64,000 bases of DNA. Origin: Spirosoma endbachense (GTDB lineage Bacteria > Bacteroidota > Bacteroidia > Cytophagales > Spirosomataceae). The position numbers were made by a program, and so were the translations under genes. Positions 7,605 through 16,705 of this stretch are shown here, piece by piece. The notes under the pieces are model-generated. The model worked only from the letters and a program-made list of their open reading frames with translations, was not told the origin of the DNA and did no database searches. The stretch's first letter is position 1; each line of letters starts with the position of its first letter. The DNA lies in the NCBI RefSeq assembly GCF_010233585.1, contig NZ_CP045997.1:6809018-6873017 (forward strand). The letters are read 5' to 3'.

Positions 7605-8948
7605 ATGTTCAAGAAAATATTAATCGCCAACCGAGGTGAGATCGCATTGCGAATCATTCGGACCTGCCGCGAAATGGGCATTAAAACGGTAGCTGTTTTT
7701 TCGACAGCCGACCGCGACAGCCTGCACGTACGCTTCGCCGATGAGGCTGTTTGCATTGGCCCACCGGTTAGCAAACTATCTTATTTGAGTATACCCAGCA
7801 TTATTTCGGCGGCTGAAGTGACTGGAGCCGATGCCATCCACCCTGGTTACGGGTTCCTATCCGAAAACGCTGAATTTTCGCAAATCTGCGCCGATTACGG
7901 CATTAAGTTTATTGGGGCAACTGCCGAGCAAATCAACGGTATGGGCGATAAGGCAACCGCCAAAGCGACCATGAGAGCAGCCGGTGTTCCGGTTATTCCC
8001 GGTTCGGAGGGATTGTTGGAATCCATCGATCAAGGCAAGAAGCTTTCGGCCGAAATGGGCTACCCAGTCATTGTAAAAGCAACGGCTGGTGGCGGAGGCC
8101 GGGGAATGCGGATTATTCGCTCGGAAAGCGAGTTTGAAAAAGCCTGGAATGATGCCCGTACCGAAGCAGGTGCCGCTTTCGGTAACGATGGCCTTTATCT
8201 GGAAAAATTCGTCGAAGAACCACGGCATATTGAAATTCAGATTGTAGGCGATCAGTTTGGTAAAGTCTGTCACCTTTCAGAACGTGACTGTTCGATTCAG
8301 CGTCGTCATCAGAAGCTAGTAGAAGAAACTCCTTCGCCAATCGTTTCGCAGGAACTTCGGGAGCAAATGGGAGCAGCCGCCATTAAAGGTGCTCAGGCCA
8401 TTGGCTACGAAGGCGCGGGAACGGTTGAGTTTCTGGTCGATAAGCATGGGAAGTTCTATTTCATGGAAATGAACACCCGAATTCAGGTTGAACATCCGAT
8501 TACGGAAGAAGTAACGGACTTCGATTTGATTAAAGAGCAGATCAAGGTAGCTGCCGGGGTCGAAATTTCAGGGCGGAACTACACTCCGAAACTCTACGCG
8601 ATGGAGTGCCGGATCAACGCTGAAGACCCAGCGAATGGCTTTCGGCCATCGCCGGGTAAAATTACCGTGTTGCACATGCCGGGTGGTCACGGTGTTCGCG
8701 TAGACAGTCACGTGTATACGGGCTACACCATCCCACCTAACTACGACTCAATGATTGCGAAACTGATCGTATCAGGACAGTCGCGCGAGGAGGTCATTAC
8801 GCGGATGAAGCGGGCTTTGCAGGAATTTGTGATCGAAGGAATCAAAACCACGATTCCATTCCATATCAAACTCATGGACGACCCTAAATTCAAATCGGGT
8901 CAGTTCACTACGGCGTTTCTGGAAACGTTCGATTTCAGTACATTGTAG
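7605..8948 (+). CDS. accC: biotin carboxylase subunit of acetyl-CoA carboxylase
   Basis: The 447-residue protein has the AccC domain order: N-terminal biotin-carboxylase domain ([19 protein letters not shown]), ATP-grasp core with a glycine-rich [12 protein letters not shown] loop (about residue 160), the catalytic [14 protein letters not shown] segment (about 288-301), and the C-terminal domain. It carboxylates the biotin of AccB using ATP and bicarbonate. Length matches the family. A strong terminator follows, so this is probably the last gene of the cluster. Confidence 0.97.
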   Translation: MFKKILIANRGEIALRIIRTCREMGIKTVAVFSTADRDSLHVRFADEAVCIGPPVSKLSYLSIPSIISAAEVTGADAIHPGYGFLSENAEFSQICADYGIKFIGATAEQINGMGDKATAKATMRAAGVPVIPGSEGLLESIDQGKKLSAEMGYPVIVKATAGGGGRGMRIIRSESEFEKAWNDARTEAGAAFGNDGLYLEKFVEEPRHIEIQIVGDQFGKVCHLSERDCSIQRRHQKLVEETPSPIVSQELREQMGAAAIKGAQAIGYEGAGTVEFLVDKHGKFYFMEMNTRIQVEHPITEEVTDFDLIKEQIKVAAGVEISGRNYTPKLYAMECRINAEDPANGFRPSPGKITVLHMPGGHGVRVDSHVYTGYTIPPNYDSMIAKLIVSGQSREEVITRMKRALQEFVIEGIKTTIPFHIKLMDDPKFKSGQFTTAFLETFDFSTL

Positions 8949-8983
8949 TAATTATACGCAGGCGAAAACGGCTGTATCTGGTA

Positions 8984-9028
8984 AAAAAAACGGGTGTCTT
9001 GCTTTGTATACAAGACACCCGTTTTTTT
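8984..9028. terminator. strong bidirectional terminator after accC
   Basis: A perfect inverted repeat (ACGGGTGTCTTG with its complement, 9-nt loop) is flanked by an A-run on the left and a T-run on the right, giving an 18-bp stem overall. It ends 17 nt before the next gene's ATG. Confidence 0.9.
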
Positions 9029-9045
9029 TACTATTCCTACCCCGC

Positions 9046-10677
9046 ATGAATCACCTTGCTACTGCAGATTACATTGTTTTCTTCATTTACTTAGTCGTTG
9101 TTGTTGGCTATGGCTACTGGGTCTATCACCGCCGACGGCGCGACGAGGTCAACACAAACGATTTTTTTCTGGCCGAGGGTTCTCTAACGTGGTGGGCAAT
9201 TGGGGCGTCGCTGATAGCCTCTAACATTTCGGCTGAGCACTTCATTGGAATGGCTGGTTCAGGCTTTGCGATGGGTCTGGCGATTTCGTCGTACGAATGG
9301 ATTGCAGCAGCCACTCTGGTGATTGTGGCCGTCTATTTCATACCGATCTACCTTCGGAACCACATTTACACCATGCCGCAGTTTCTGGCGCAACGGTATA
9401 GTGATACCGTCAGCACCATTCTGGCCATATTCTGGCTTGTGGTTTATGTTCTGGTCAATCTTACGTCTATTCTCTATTTAGGTGCCATCGCGATTGAATC
9501 ATTAGCTGGAATTTCATTCACGACATGCACCTTTGGCCTGGCTATATTTGCCATTTTCATAACCCTGGGCGGCATGAAAGTGATTGGTTATACCGATGTA
9601 ATTCAAGTCGTTGTGCTCATTATAGGTGGCTTAGTCGTAACCTATCTGGCCTTACAATTGGTAGCGCAGGAAACCTCCGGCACACAGAGCGTCTGGACTG
9701 GCTTAATGGCGTTACGCCAAAAAGCAGACGGTCATTTTCACATGTTTTTTGCGAAAGGTCATCCATATTATGATGTTTTACCGGGTATGGCGCTGGTAAC
9801 TGGTGGCATGTGGATCAATAACCTGTCGTACTGGGGCTGTAATCAATATATTGTTCAACGAGCGTTAGGCGCCGATCTGAAGACGGCCCGGAGCGGCATC
9901 TTGTTCGCTGCGTTTCTGAAACTGATGATCCCGCTGATCGTCGTTATTCCCGGTATCGCAGCCTATGTTCTCTACCAGAGTGGCCCATTCCGGGCGGCAA
10001 TGACCGATGCATCGGGTGTGGTAAAACCCGATCATGCTTATCCTGTCTTGATGAACTTACTTCCGGTAGGTATGAAAGGGCTGGCCTTTGCTGCCCTGAC
10101 TGCAGCTGTTGTGGCCTCTCTTGCGGGTAAATGCAACTCCATATCGACCATTTTTACGCTGGATATTTACAAGAAATTTTTCGATAAAAATGCATCCGAG
10201 CAGAAGCTGGTAAATGTTGGTCGATGGGCCGTTGTTGTGGCCTTCGTCATTGCCATTGCCCTGGCCCCTATGCTGCGGTCGCTCGATCAGGTATATCAAT
10301 ACATTCAGGAATATACGAATTTCATTACGCCGGGTGTATTTGCCATTTTCCTGTTGGGATTTTTCTGGAAACGGGCCACGAACCGAGCCGCGCTAACCGT
10401 GGCAATTCTCACCATTCCCTTATCGACACTGCTTAAATTCTGGCCGGAAGTGACAGACATGTTCGGAGCACCAGCCGACTCAATTCCTTTTCTACACCGC
10501 ACAACCTGGGTATTTTGTATCGACGTAGCCCTGATGGTAGTCGTATCCCTCACCGATTCTATCCAGGTTAAAGGATTGATTGTCGATCGAAAGATGTTCC
10601 GGGTATCACCCTCGTTTGTTGTAGGTTCTATTGGAATTTTCAGTATTTTGGCTGTACTGTACGCCGTTTTCTGGTAA
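9046..10677 (+). CDS. sodium/solute symporter, SGLT subfamily
   Basis: The 543-residue membrane protein has about 14 hydrophobic segments and the SSS-family features of sugar transporters: FFLAEGSLTWWAIGASLIASN near residue 45, the AEHFIGMAGSG motif, and GGMKVIGYTDVIQV in the middle. It should use the sodium gradient to import a sugar or polyol. SGLT-type proteins transport glucose, galactose or myo-inositol, and the nearby myo-inositol oxygenase gene makes inositol a candidate; this is inference. It is a clear paralogue of the minus-strand gene at 37123-38787. The stop is 10 nt before the serine hydrolase ATG, so the two are probably co-transcribed. Confidence 0.9.
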   Translation: MNHLATADYIVFFIYLVVVVGYGYWVYHRRRRDEVNTNDFFLAEGSLTWWAIGASLIASNISAEHFIGMAGSGFAMGLAISSYEWIAAATLVIVAVYFIPIYLRNHIYTMPQFLAQRYSDTVSTILAIFWLVVYVLVNLTSILYLGAIAIESLAGISFTTCTFGLAIFAIFITLGGMKVIGYTDVIQVVVLIIGGLVVTYLALQLVAQETSGTQSVWTGLMALRQKADGHFHMFFAKGHPYYDVLPGMALVTGGMWINNLSYWGCNQYIVQRALGADLKTARSGILFAAFLKLMIPLIVVIPGIAAYVLYQSGPFRAAMTDASGVVKPDHAYPVLMNLLPVGMKGLAFAALTAAVVASLAGKCNSISTIFTLDIYKKFFDKNASEQKLVNVGRWAVVVAFVIAIALAPMLRSLDQVYQYIQEYTNFITPGVFAIFLLGFFWKRATNRAALTVAILTIPLSTLLKFWPEVTDMFGAPADSIPFLHRTTWVFCIDVALMVVVSLTDSIQVKGLIVDRKMFRVSPSFVVGSIGIFSILAVLYAVFW

Positions 10678-10687
10678 ACCAACACGA

Positions 10688-11779
10688 ATGGTAAAACTTC
10701 TGATGACAACCTTGCTGCTGGCATCAACTTCAGTTTACGCACAACTGCGCGAACGGCTTGATTCGCTCATGCAGGCGACGACACAGGCTGCTCAACCGGG
10801 TACGGCTTTGTTGGTTGTTATCGGAGGGAAAGAGGTATATCGAAACGGTTATGGTCTGGCGAATGTCGAAACGAAATCGGCCATAACACCGACAACGAAC
10901 TTTCGGATGGCATCGGTCTCGAAGCAGTTTACAGCTATGGGCATTCTGTTGCTGGAGAAAGCGAAAAAGCTGTCACTGGACGATCCAATAGCCCGATTTT
11001 TCCCCGAATTCAATGGTGATGTCAGCCGAAAGGTTCGAATTCGGAATCTGCTCACTCATTCGTCGGGGATACTGGATTATGAAATGGTGATGAATCCAAA
11101 CCAGAAGCAACAACTCCTGGATGCCGATGTACTTACACTACTGAAAGATCGTGATTCATTGTATTTTGAACCGGGTAGTCAGTTCCGATATAGCAATTCG
11201 GCCTACTGCCTGCTGGCCCTGATCATTGAGCGCGTATCAGGCCAGCCTTATCCATCGTTTATTCAGCAGCATATTTTCCAGCCTTTAAAGATGGAGCAAT
11301 CCGTTGTGTATGAGGCCGGGAAACCGATTCCTAACCGGGCCATGGGTTACGCCCGCAACAAGACCGGCACATTTGTATTCTCCGACCAAAGTGTAACCAG
11401 TGCGACCAAAGGCGACGGTGGAGTCTATACGTCCCTAAACGATTATCAAAAGTGGTCCGATGCATTAAGGAATAATACATTGCTTGATCTGCCTGCCGTA
11501 TTGGCTCGGACAGGACAAGCCATTCGCTCAACATCGGGAAGTTATTACGGTGCAGGGTGGTTCTATCGTCAGCCAGACAATCCGATTCTGTTTCATTCTG
11601 GCAGCACCTGTGGATTTAACAACTTTGTGGTTGCGATACCCGAAAAACAGTTTTTGATCGTTTATTTTTCGAACAGAGCCAATAATAAATCGAATGCGAC
11701 AGCTTTGCTTCAACTGATGGCCAGCGCTGGCCCCAGGGAAGTAGCCGACATGCTGGCTTTAGACGATCTGACCCAATAA
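10688..11779 (+). CDS. exported serine hydrolase of the beta-lactamase/PBP-like family
   Basis: The 363-residue protein starts with a signal peptide (MVKLLMTTLLLASTSVYAQ). It has the class-C/DD-peptidase motifs: SxxK as SVSK (Ser76, Lys79), YxN as YSN in FRYSNSAY, and a third-motif HSG in FHSGSTCGF. Such enzymes are periplasmic hydrolases (esterases, peptidases or beta-lactamase-like); the substrate is not predictable. Start ATG at 10688 gives the signal peptide; the frame opens earlier inside the symporter gene. It is co-oriented with the symporter 10 nt upstream. Confidence 0.88.
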   Translation: MVKLLMTTLLLASTSVYAQLRERLDSLMQATTQAAQPGTALLVVIGGKEVYRNGYGLANVETKSAITPTTNFRMASVSKQFTAMGILLLEKAKKLSLDDPIARFFPEFNGDVSRKVRIRNLLTHSSGILDYEMVMNPNQKQQLLDADVLTLLKDRDSLYFEPGSQFRYSNSAYCLLALIIERVSGQPYPSFIQQHIFQPLKMEQSVVYEAGKPIPNRAMGYARNKTGTFVFSDQSVTSATKGDGGVYTSLNDYQKWSDALRNNTLLDLPAVLARTGQAIRSTSGSYYGAGWFYRQPDNPILFHSGSTCGFNNFVVAIPEKQFLIVYFSNRANNKSNATALLQLMASAGPREVADMLALDDLTQ

Positions 11780-11824
11780 TAACTTGTTCGTTAACATTGC
11801 ACCTATCTTACTGGTTAACAGCAA

Positions 11825-11832
11825 TAAATTTG
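11825..11832 (+). promoter_or_regulatory. candidate -7 promoter box before the inositol oxygenase gene
   Basis: TAAATTTG matches TAnnTTTG 30 nt before the ATG at 11863. A TTG at 11797-11799 is slightly too far upstream to be a confident -33 element. Confidence 0.45.
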
Positions 11833-11862
11833 TAAATTTACCGTCAAAATTTTCATTTGGCC

Positions 11863-12717
11863 ATGATTAGCGAAACCGCCCCCCTTACTAGCCTCGATCA
11901 GTGGGAAGACGATCTACTGAGTCGCTACCCCGAACCGGAGCATAAATCAAAAGAAGACTACCGGAACTATGACTCACCTGAGCGCGACACGGTTCGGGAG
12001 TTTTACCGGCTTAACCATACCTATCAAACGTACGACTTCGTCCTGGAGAAAGAGTGGGAGTTCCTGAAATTTGACAAGAAGGAATTACCAGTTTGGGGAG
12101 CGATGGAGTTTCTGAACACACTTGTCGACGATTCTGATCCAGACACTGACCTTGACCAGCTTCAGCACCTGCTGCAAACCGCTGAGGCTATCCGGGCTGA
12201 TGGTCACCCCGATTGGTTTGTGCTGACGGGTTTCCTGCACGATATGGGCAAAGTATTATGTCTGTTTGGCGAATCACAGTGGGCCGTTGTTGGCGACACA
12301 TTCCCGGTTGGGTGCCAGCATTCAGATAAGATCGTTTATCCAGAGTTTTTCGTCAATAATCCAGACAGTCGCGACGAGCGGTATAACACGAAATATGGTG
12401 TTTATGAACCCAACTGTGGTTTGCGCAACGTGCATATGTCGTGGGGTCATGATGAGTACCTGTACCAAATCATGAAGGATTATATGCCCGAGCCCGCTCT
12501 GTATATGATGCGTTATCACTCGTTCTATTCGCAACACCGCGAAGAAGCCTACAATCACCTGATGGATGAGCATGATCACGAGATGTTCAAATGGGTGCGG
12601 AAGTTCAATCCGTACGACTTATACTCAAAAAGTCCTAAACCACCGGTAGTGAGTGAATTGAAGCCTTATTATGAGGACTTAATCGCCAAGTATTTACCAG
12701 CATCATTGCGGTTGTAA
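11863..12717 (+). CDS. myo-inositol oxygenase, eukaryotic-like
   Basis: The 284-residue protein matches animal and plant myo-inositol oxygenase throughout: LVDDSDPDTDLDQ, the di-iron HD motif in LTGFLHDMGKVL (His126-Asp127), VGDTFPVGC, the NCGLRNVHMSWGHDEYLYQ segment with further His ligands, and MMRYHSFYSQH. The enzyme splits myo-inositol with O2 to give D-glucuronate. Bacterial copies are patchy, so horizontal origin is plausible. The preceding TTG at 11857 is in frame, but ATG at 11863 is preferred. Neighbouring symporters could supply inositol; no uronate pathway genes are visible in the window. Confidence 0.95.
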   Translation: MISETAPLTSLDQWEDDLLSRYPEPEHKSKEDYRNYDSPERDTVREFYRLNHTYQTYDFVLEKEWEFLKFDKKELPVWGAMEFLNTLVDDSDPDTDLDQLQHLLQTAEAIRADGHPDWFVLTGFLHDMGKVLCLFGESQWAVVGDTFPVGCQHSDKIVYPEFFVNNPDSRDERYNTKYGVYEPNCGLRNVHMSWGHDEYLYQIMKDYMPEPALYMMRYHSFYSQHREEAYNHLMDEHDHEMFKWVRKFNPYDLYSKSPKPPVVSELKPYYEDLIAKYLPASLRL

Positions 12718-12774
12718 GGATAAATAAGTAAGCTTGCTCAGGAAAATAGTACCCACCGAAAATAAATCCGGACT

Positions 12775-13161
12775 ATGTATCTTGAAGAACGTATTGAGCA
12801 AGTTGAACGACAGAATGAAACAACGGCCCGTGCCGTCGCCGACCTTACGGTCGACGTTCGGACTATTCGTCATGACCAAACTGTAGGATTTAAACAGGTC
12901 AACGCCCGACTCGACAAAGTAGAGCTAAGGCTTGACAAGCTGGAGACTCGCCTTGAGAGAGTAGAGAATGACATAATTATACTCAAGCAGGACGTTGCTG
13001 AGTTAAAGCAGGATGTTGCTGAGTTAAAGCGGGATGTTACTGAGTTGAAGCAGGATGTCGCTGAGTTAAAGCGGGACGTTGCTGAACTCAAACAGGACAT
13101 GGGTACCATGAAGCAAACCCTACAACTCGTTTTAGCATACCTGCACGAGAAATTGCCCTAA
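12775..13161 (+). CDS. heptad-repeat coiled-coil protein
   Basis: A 128-residue protein of nearly pure coiled coil. After an N-terminal helix (MYLEERIEQVERQNET) come two LDKVELR/LDKLETR-like heptads and then five or six copies of LKQDVAE or LKRDVTE, ending with a short hydrophobic tail (LQLVLAYLHEKLP). There is no signal peptide or enzyme motif. It may form a rod-like oligomer; the role is unknown. The coding DNA contains a 21-bp tandem repeat, so copy number may vary between strains. It follows the inositol oxygenase gene after 57 nt. Confidence 0.7.
   Translation: MYLEERIEQVERQNETTARAVADLTVDVRTIRHDQTVGFKQVNARLDKVELRLDKLETRLERVENDIIILKQDVAELKQDVAELKRDVTELKQDVAELKRDVAELKQDMGTMKQTLQLVLAYLHEKLP
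12982..13099 (+). repeat. 21-bp tandem repeat inside the coiled-coil gene
   Basis: Five full 21-bp units (starting at 12982, 13003, 13024, 13045 and 13066) and a partial sixth encode L-K-(Q/R)-D-V-(A/T)-E heptads. Units differ by one to four bases and all keep the reading frame. Confidence 0.9.
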
Positions 13162-13198
13162 AATAAATAGTAGACGACCATAATCTGTGGCCAGGAGT

Positions 13199-13249
13199 CA
13201 TCAAGGCACAAAGTACACAAAGAATCTTTGTGTACTTTGTGCCTTGATG
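13199..13249. repeat. 51-bp perfect palindrome upstream of the second symporter
   Basis: Two 25-bp arms are perfectly complementary around a single central base (13224). The arm contains CAAGGCACAAAGTACACAAAG. The palindrome lies 37 nt after the coiled-coil stop and 15 nt before the next ATG, so it may act as a terminator or a cruciform-forming repeat. Confidence 0.9.
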
Positions 13250-13264
13250 TTTTAACCGTTACTG

Positions 13265-14641
13265 ATGTTACTCTTCCTCATTTCACTTTATCTACTTTCC
13301 AATGTAGCCGTCGGAGCATGGGCAGCCCGGCGGGTAACAACGTCGCAGGATTTTGTATTGGCTGGCCGACGGCTGCCGTTATTGCTGGCGGCTTCGGTAA
13401 CTTTTGCAACCTGGTTTGGTTCCGAAACCATCATGGGTGCCCCAGCCATGTTTGTCGAAGGTGGTTTCCTGGCCGTCATTGAAGAACCTTTTGGCTCCGC
13501 CCTATGCCTATTTTTAGTCGGTGCTTTTTTTGCCAGACCGCTCTATCGGCTCAATATCACCACCTTCTGCGATTACTTCCGAATCCGATTTGGGCGATCA
13601 GCGGAGTTGCTGTCGGCCGTTATGGTTATTCCATCCTATTTCAGTTGGATTTCTGCCCAACTTGTGGCGATCGGCATCGTTCTAAGTGTTGTAACAGATA
13701 TTCCGCGCGAGTATTGCATCATTGCCAGCGCAACCATTGTCATGATTTACACACTTCTGGGCGGTATGTGGTCCATATCCGTCACTGATTTTTTCCATAA
13801 CCTCATCATTATTCTGGCCTTGGCAGTGCTTGGCTTTATGCTGTGGAATGATATTGGTGGGTGGGAAACAATCCAAAAACGAACTCCTGCTGGCTTTTTC
13901 CGTTTTTTGCCCCAATCGACCGGCAAAGACTGGCTGGCTTACATTGCTGCCTGGATAACGATTGGGTTAGGATCGATCCCCCAACAAGATGTTTTTCAGC
14001 GCGTTATGGCCGCTAAAACTGAGAATACATCGGTTAAAGCTTCTTATCTGGCATCGGCAATGTATCTGACAATAGCGATGTTGCCCTTGTTTATTGCACT
14101 AAGCGCTAAACTTCTTCATCCCGATTTGCCTAAAGATAACCAGCTTATCATTCCAAATATGGTCATGAGGCATGGAGGTTTACCCTTACAGGTGCTGTTT
14201 TTTGGGGCGGTTACATCCGCAATTCTGAGTGTTTCCAGTGGGGCCATTCTCGCTCCTTCAACTGTATTTGGCGAAAACGTTGCTAAATTTTTCTGGCCTA
14301 ATCTGAGCGATCAGGCACTCCTTAAAATCATTCGATGGACGGTAGTCATTATCACGGTTATCTGCGTTCTGATGAGTACTACACGCGACACAAATATCTT
14401 TGATCTCGTTGGCGAATCATCAGCATTTAGCCTGGTATCCTTATTTGTTCCGCTCGCAGCCGGAATCTACTGGAAACGCGCGAACCTAACTGGCTGTCTG
14501 GCTTCGATGGTGGTTGGCTTCAGCGTATGGTTGCTTTGTTTATGGATAGGAACTGATTACTCGCCAATGCTCTGGGGACTACTGGCCAGTACGATTGGCA
14601 TGGTTACGGGCAGCCTGCTTAGCCCAGGTAAACACCAGTAG
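13265..14641 (+). CDS. sodium/solute symporter (SSS family)
   Basis: The 458-residue protein has about 13 hydrophobic segments and SSS motifs: TSQDFVLAGRRLPLLLA near the N-terminus, a WFGSETIMGAPA segment, LLGGMWSISVTDFFHN in the middle, and GLGSIPQQDVFQRVMAAKT. It belongs to a branch closer to proline/pantothenate or uncharacterised SSS proteins than to the SGLT sugar symporters in this window. Substrate unknown. The ATG at 13265 begins directly with the first membrane helix, which is short for the family; no earlier in-frame start is evident past the palindrome. Confidence 0.88.
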   Translation: MLLFLISLYLLSNVAVGAWAARRVTTSQDFVLAGRRLPLLLAASVTFATWFGSETIMGAPAMFVEGGFLAVIEEPFGSALCLFLVGAFFARPLYRLNITTFCDYFRIRFGRSAELLSAVMVIPSYFSWISAQLVAIGIVLSVVTDIPREYCIIASATIVMIYTLLGGMWSISVTDFFHNLIIILALAVLGFMLWNDIGGWETIQKRTPAGFFRFLPQSTGKDWLAYIAAWITIGLGSIPQQDVFQRVMAAKTENTSVKASYLASAMYLTIAMLPLFIALSAKLLHPDLPKDNQLIIPNMVMRHGGLPLQVLFFGAVTSAILSVSSGAILAPSTVFGENVAKFFWPNLSDQALLKIIRWTVVIITVICVLMSTTRDTNIFDLVGESSAFSLVSLFVPLAAGIYWKRANLTGCLASMVVGFSVWLLCLWIGTDYSPMLWGLLASTIGMVTGSLLSPGKHQ

Positions 14642-14814
14642 TCTACTGTATTTGAGCAGTAACCGCATCAAATGCCTACTGAGTCAGGCTTATAGCTGTC
14701 AAATAATCATACGGTCAGGGCACCTATTCAATCAGGAATGGATTTATCTAGTATCACAGCCAATGATTCGCTCTGGTAACCGCAGAGCTGATTTCCCATT
14801 CCAGTAAGCCGTTT

Positions 14815-15609
14815 ATGTTGAGAATAGCTATCCTTAGTGATGTTCACGCTAATTTACCCGCTTTAAAAGCAGTATTGAAAGACATCGATGATCGGAAAGT
14901 AGATCAGGTATTTTGCCTCGGCGACCTGGTTGATTTTGCCCCCTGGCCTAACGAAGTAATAGAATTGATCAGGCAGTATCGCATTCCAACCCTGATGGGT
15001 AATCACGATGAACGAATTGCCTTCGATCACCCGGTAGTTTCACTGGCAAAGCATAATTTGGCCGAAACGGAAGCCCGAGTAAAAGCAATTGATTATACCC
15101 GCCGGGCCATTAGACAGGAGAATAAAGATTTTCTGGCTAGCCTTCCCCGACAGATTCAATTGTCCTTTTCATTTGCAGACCTGGCGATCAATGTCCTTCT
15201 GGTTCACGCCAGTACGCGATCAATTGATGAATATATCTATGAAACCCATGATCAGGCCGATCTGGAAGCTATGATGAATGAGAAAAAGGCAGATGTACTG
15301 CTGATGGGCCATACGCATCAATCATACATACGCGTTCTGCCGGTTTCGTCCGATAAACGCCCAGCGAAGGTGGCCATAAATTGTGGGTCCGTGGGTCGTT
15401 CAAAAGAGGCAAATCCTTTCGCAACCTATCTCATTATGACCGTTTCGGGCGAACATCTGGCTTTTGGGTCGGATTCTCTGATGTTTGATCTTATCAACGT
15501 CAACTATCCTATTCAGCAGACTATTGAGGGAATCTATTCAAGCCCTATCCCTGATTTTTACGCGGACTTCTTAGAAAAAAAATTGCAGAAATTCCCCAGC
15601 TACGCATAA
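14815..15609 (+). CDS. calcineurin-like metallophosphoesterase
   Basis: The 264-residue protein has the metallophosphoesterase blocks in order: DVHAN (residue 8), GDLVDF (about 40), GNHDE (about 62), and GHTHQS near 166, which together hold two metal ions. The family cleaves phosphomonoesters or phosphodiesters; the YfcE-like length suggests a small cytosolic phosphodiesterase. The substrate is not predictable. It is followed convergently by the DinB-like gene. The 173-nt gap before it has no gene; I see only a weak GGAATGG...CCATTCC pairing. Confidence 0.85.
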   Translation: MLRIAILSDVHANLPALKAVLKDIDDRKVDQVFCLGDLVDFAPWPNEVIELIRQYRIPTLMGNHDERIAFDHPVVSLAKHNLAETEARVKAIDYTRRAIRQENKDFLASLPRQIQLSFSFADLAINVLLVHASTRSIDEYIYETHDQADLEAMMNEKKADVLLMGHTHQSYIRVLPVSSDKRPAKVAINCGSVGRSKEANPFATYLIMTVSGEHLAFGSDSLMFDLINVNYPIQQTIEGIYSSPIPDFYADFLEKKLQKFPSYA

Positions 15610-15633
15610 GCTCACGAATCCGTTTCTGGTTCC

Positions 15634-16080
15634 TTACATATCCAGCAATCGCCGATGGTAATTAATCTGACCAAGGTGATAGGTCAGGTGCGTTGCCAGA
15701 TGCACCAAAAAATAGCCGGTTGTTGTTTTCGCGTCAAAAACCAGCATCGGGTATTCTTCGTCAAGCTTCTCGTCTAAGAGCGTATCCAGCGCGTCATTAA
15801 CGACTGTAATGGTTTCCTCAACTTTTTTTATAAGCTCTGCTTTAGGAATGTTTTTAAGCGAGAACTCCAGTTCGCGGTGGCGTATATAGCCCGTTTTGCC
15901 CAGTTCGGCTCCGATATACGTATTTAAATTGCCAACCAGATGCAAGCACAGATTACCGGCCGAATTAGCAATTCCCTGTTCGATATGCCAGATTACTTCC
16001 TCGGTCTGGTAGGCACTAATTTCCTGCTTTAATCGATTCAGGTCTCTGTTAAATAAGGTTTTCAGGATTTGTACAAGCAT
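15634..16080 (-). CDS. DinB-superfamily protein (DUF1572-like)
   Basis: The 148-residue helical protein fits the DinB four-helix family: NLCLHLVGNLNTYIGAELG near residue 45 and a C-terminal HLATHLTYHLGQINYHRR with the spaced histidines that bind a metal in this fold. Many members are thiol-dependent transferases or stress proteins of unknown reaction. It is convergent with the phosphoesterase gene and lies 59 nt after the Nudix gene stop is reached on the same strand (Nudix upstream). Confidence 0.75.
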   Translation of the reverse strand: MLVQILKTLFNRDLNRLKQEISAYQTEEVIWHIEQGIANSAGNLCLHLVGNLNTYIGAELGKTGYIRHRELEFSLKNIPKAELIKKVEETITVVNDALDTLLDEKLDEEYPMLVFDAKTTTGYFLVHLATHLTYHLGQINYHRRLLDM

Positions 16081-16139
16081 GAGATGTATGATACTCTGTT
16101 AGCGCTTCACGAACAAACGAATTAAATTTTCTGATTATC

Positions 16140-16592
16140 CTAGCCAAAATACTGCTGTTCAATTCGGCCGACGTAGCCCAGATAGGTTGCCGAGCTAAAC
16201 CACGGTCGAATCTTTTTGCCAATATTGGGGTATAGATTCAATTGCTCTAGCTCTGCTATCGGCTTCCAGACTAATTCGAGCGCAGTTGTTTCATCCGGAT
16301 TCAGCACTGGCTCTCCCTGAAGGTTTCGGGCCGCGAAAACAACATGCAGAACATCGTCATTTCGTTCTGATAATAGCATTTCGCCAGCCAGAATCATTTC
16401 GCCAACATCAACCGAAACGCCTAATTCCTCCCTAAGTTCGCGAATAATGGTTGCGGGCAAAATCTCACCCCGGTCAGGATTTCCTCCGGGCAATGCATAC
16501 ACATCCTGACCACCATAATTATAGCGCATCAGCAGCACTTCGGTTTGATTGGCGTTCTGACGCCAGATAAGAGCAGACGGGCGGACTTTCAT
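16140..16592 (-). CDS. Nudix hydrolase
   Basis: The 150-residue protein carries a complete Nudix box, from GGNPDRGEILPATII through RELREELGV, fitting Gx5Ex7REUxEExGU. Nudix enzymes hydrolyse nucleoside diphosphate derivatives with Mg2+. The N-terminus (MKVRPSALIWRQ) is a typical single-domain start. Substrate is not predictable. It lies between the DinB-like and Dps genes on the same strand, but two hairpins separate it from dps, so it is probably transcribed separately. Confidence 0.88.
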   Translation of the reverse strand: MKVRPSALIWRQNANQTEVLLMRYNYGGQDVYALPGGNPDRGEILPATIIRELREELGVSVDVGEMILAGEMLLSERNDDVLHVVFAARNLQGEPVLNPDETTALELVWKPIAELEQLNLYPNIGKKIRPWFSSATYLGYVGRIEQQYFG

Positions 16593-16610
16593 GAAGGCAA
16601 CTTATAAAAG

Positions 16611-16653
16611 AGCGGTCGTCTTTCCCAATTTGCTGTTGGAAAAGACGACCGCT
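16611..16653. terminator. hairpin between dps and the Nudix gene
   Basis: AGCGGTCGTCTTT at 16611 pairs perfectly with AAAGACGACCGCT ending at 16653, giving a 13-bp stem. On the minus strand it is followed by a short T-rich stretch, so it may be a second terminator for dps. Confidence 0.6.
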
Positions 16654-16667
16654 GTAAAAACTTTTAA

Positions 16668-16700
16668 AAACCTTATAGGTCTTTGAGACCTATAAGGTTT
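16668..16700. terminator. perfect palindromic terminator after dps
   Basis: AAACCTTATAGGTCT pairs with AGACCTATAAGGTTT around a 3-nt loop. It lies 5 nt beyond the dps stop on the minus strand and is followed there by a T-rich stretch. Confidence 0.8.
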
Positions 16701-16705
16701 GGAGG

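Noticed and set aside
10305..10742. 145-residue minus-strand open frame
   Set aside because: It overlaps the end of the symporter gene and the start of the serine hydrolase gene, both supported by motifs; it has none of its own.
12870..13109. 79-residue minus-strand open frame rich in Ser/Asn/Thr repeats
   Set aside because: It is the antisense shadow of the 21-bp repeat in the coiled-coil gene.
14642..14814. Small RNA gene in the gap before the phosphoesterase gene
   Set aside because: Only a weak GGAATGG/CCATTCC pairing is seen, with no promoter box or terminator to support a transcript.
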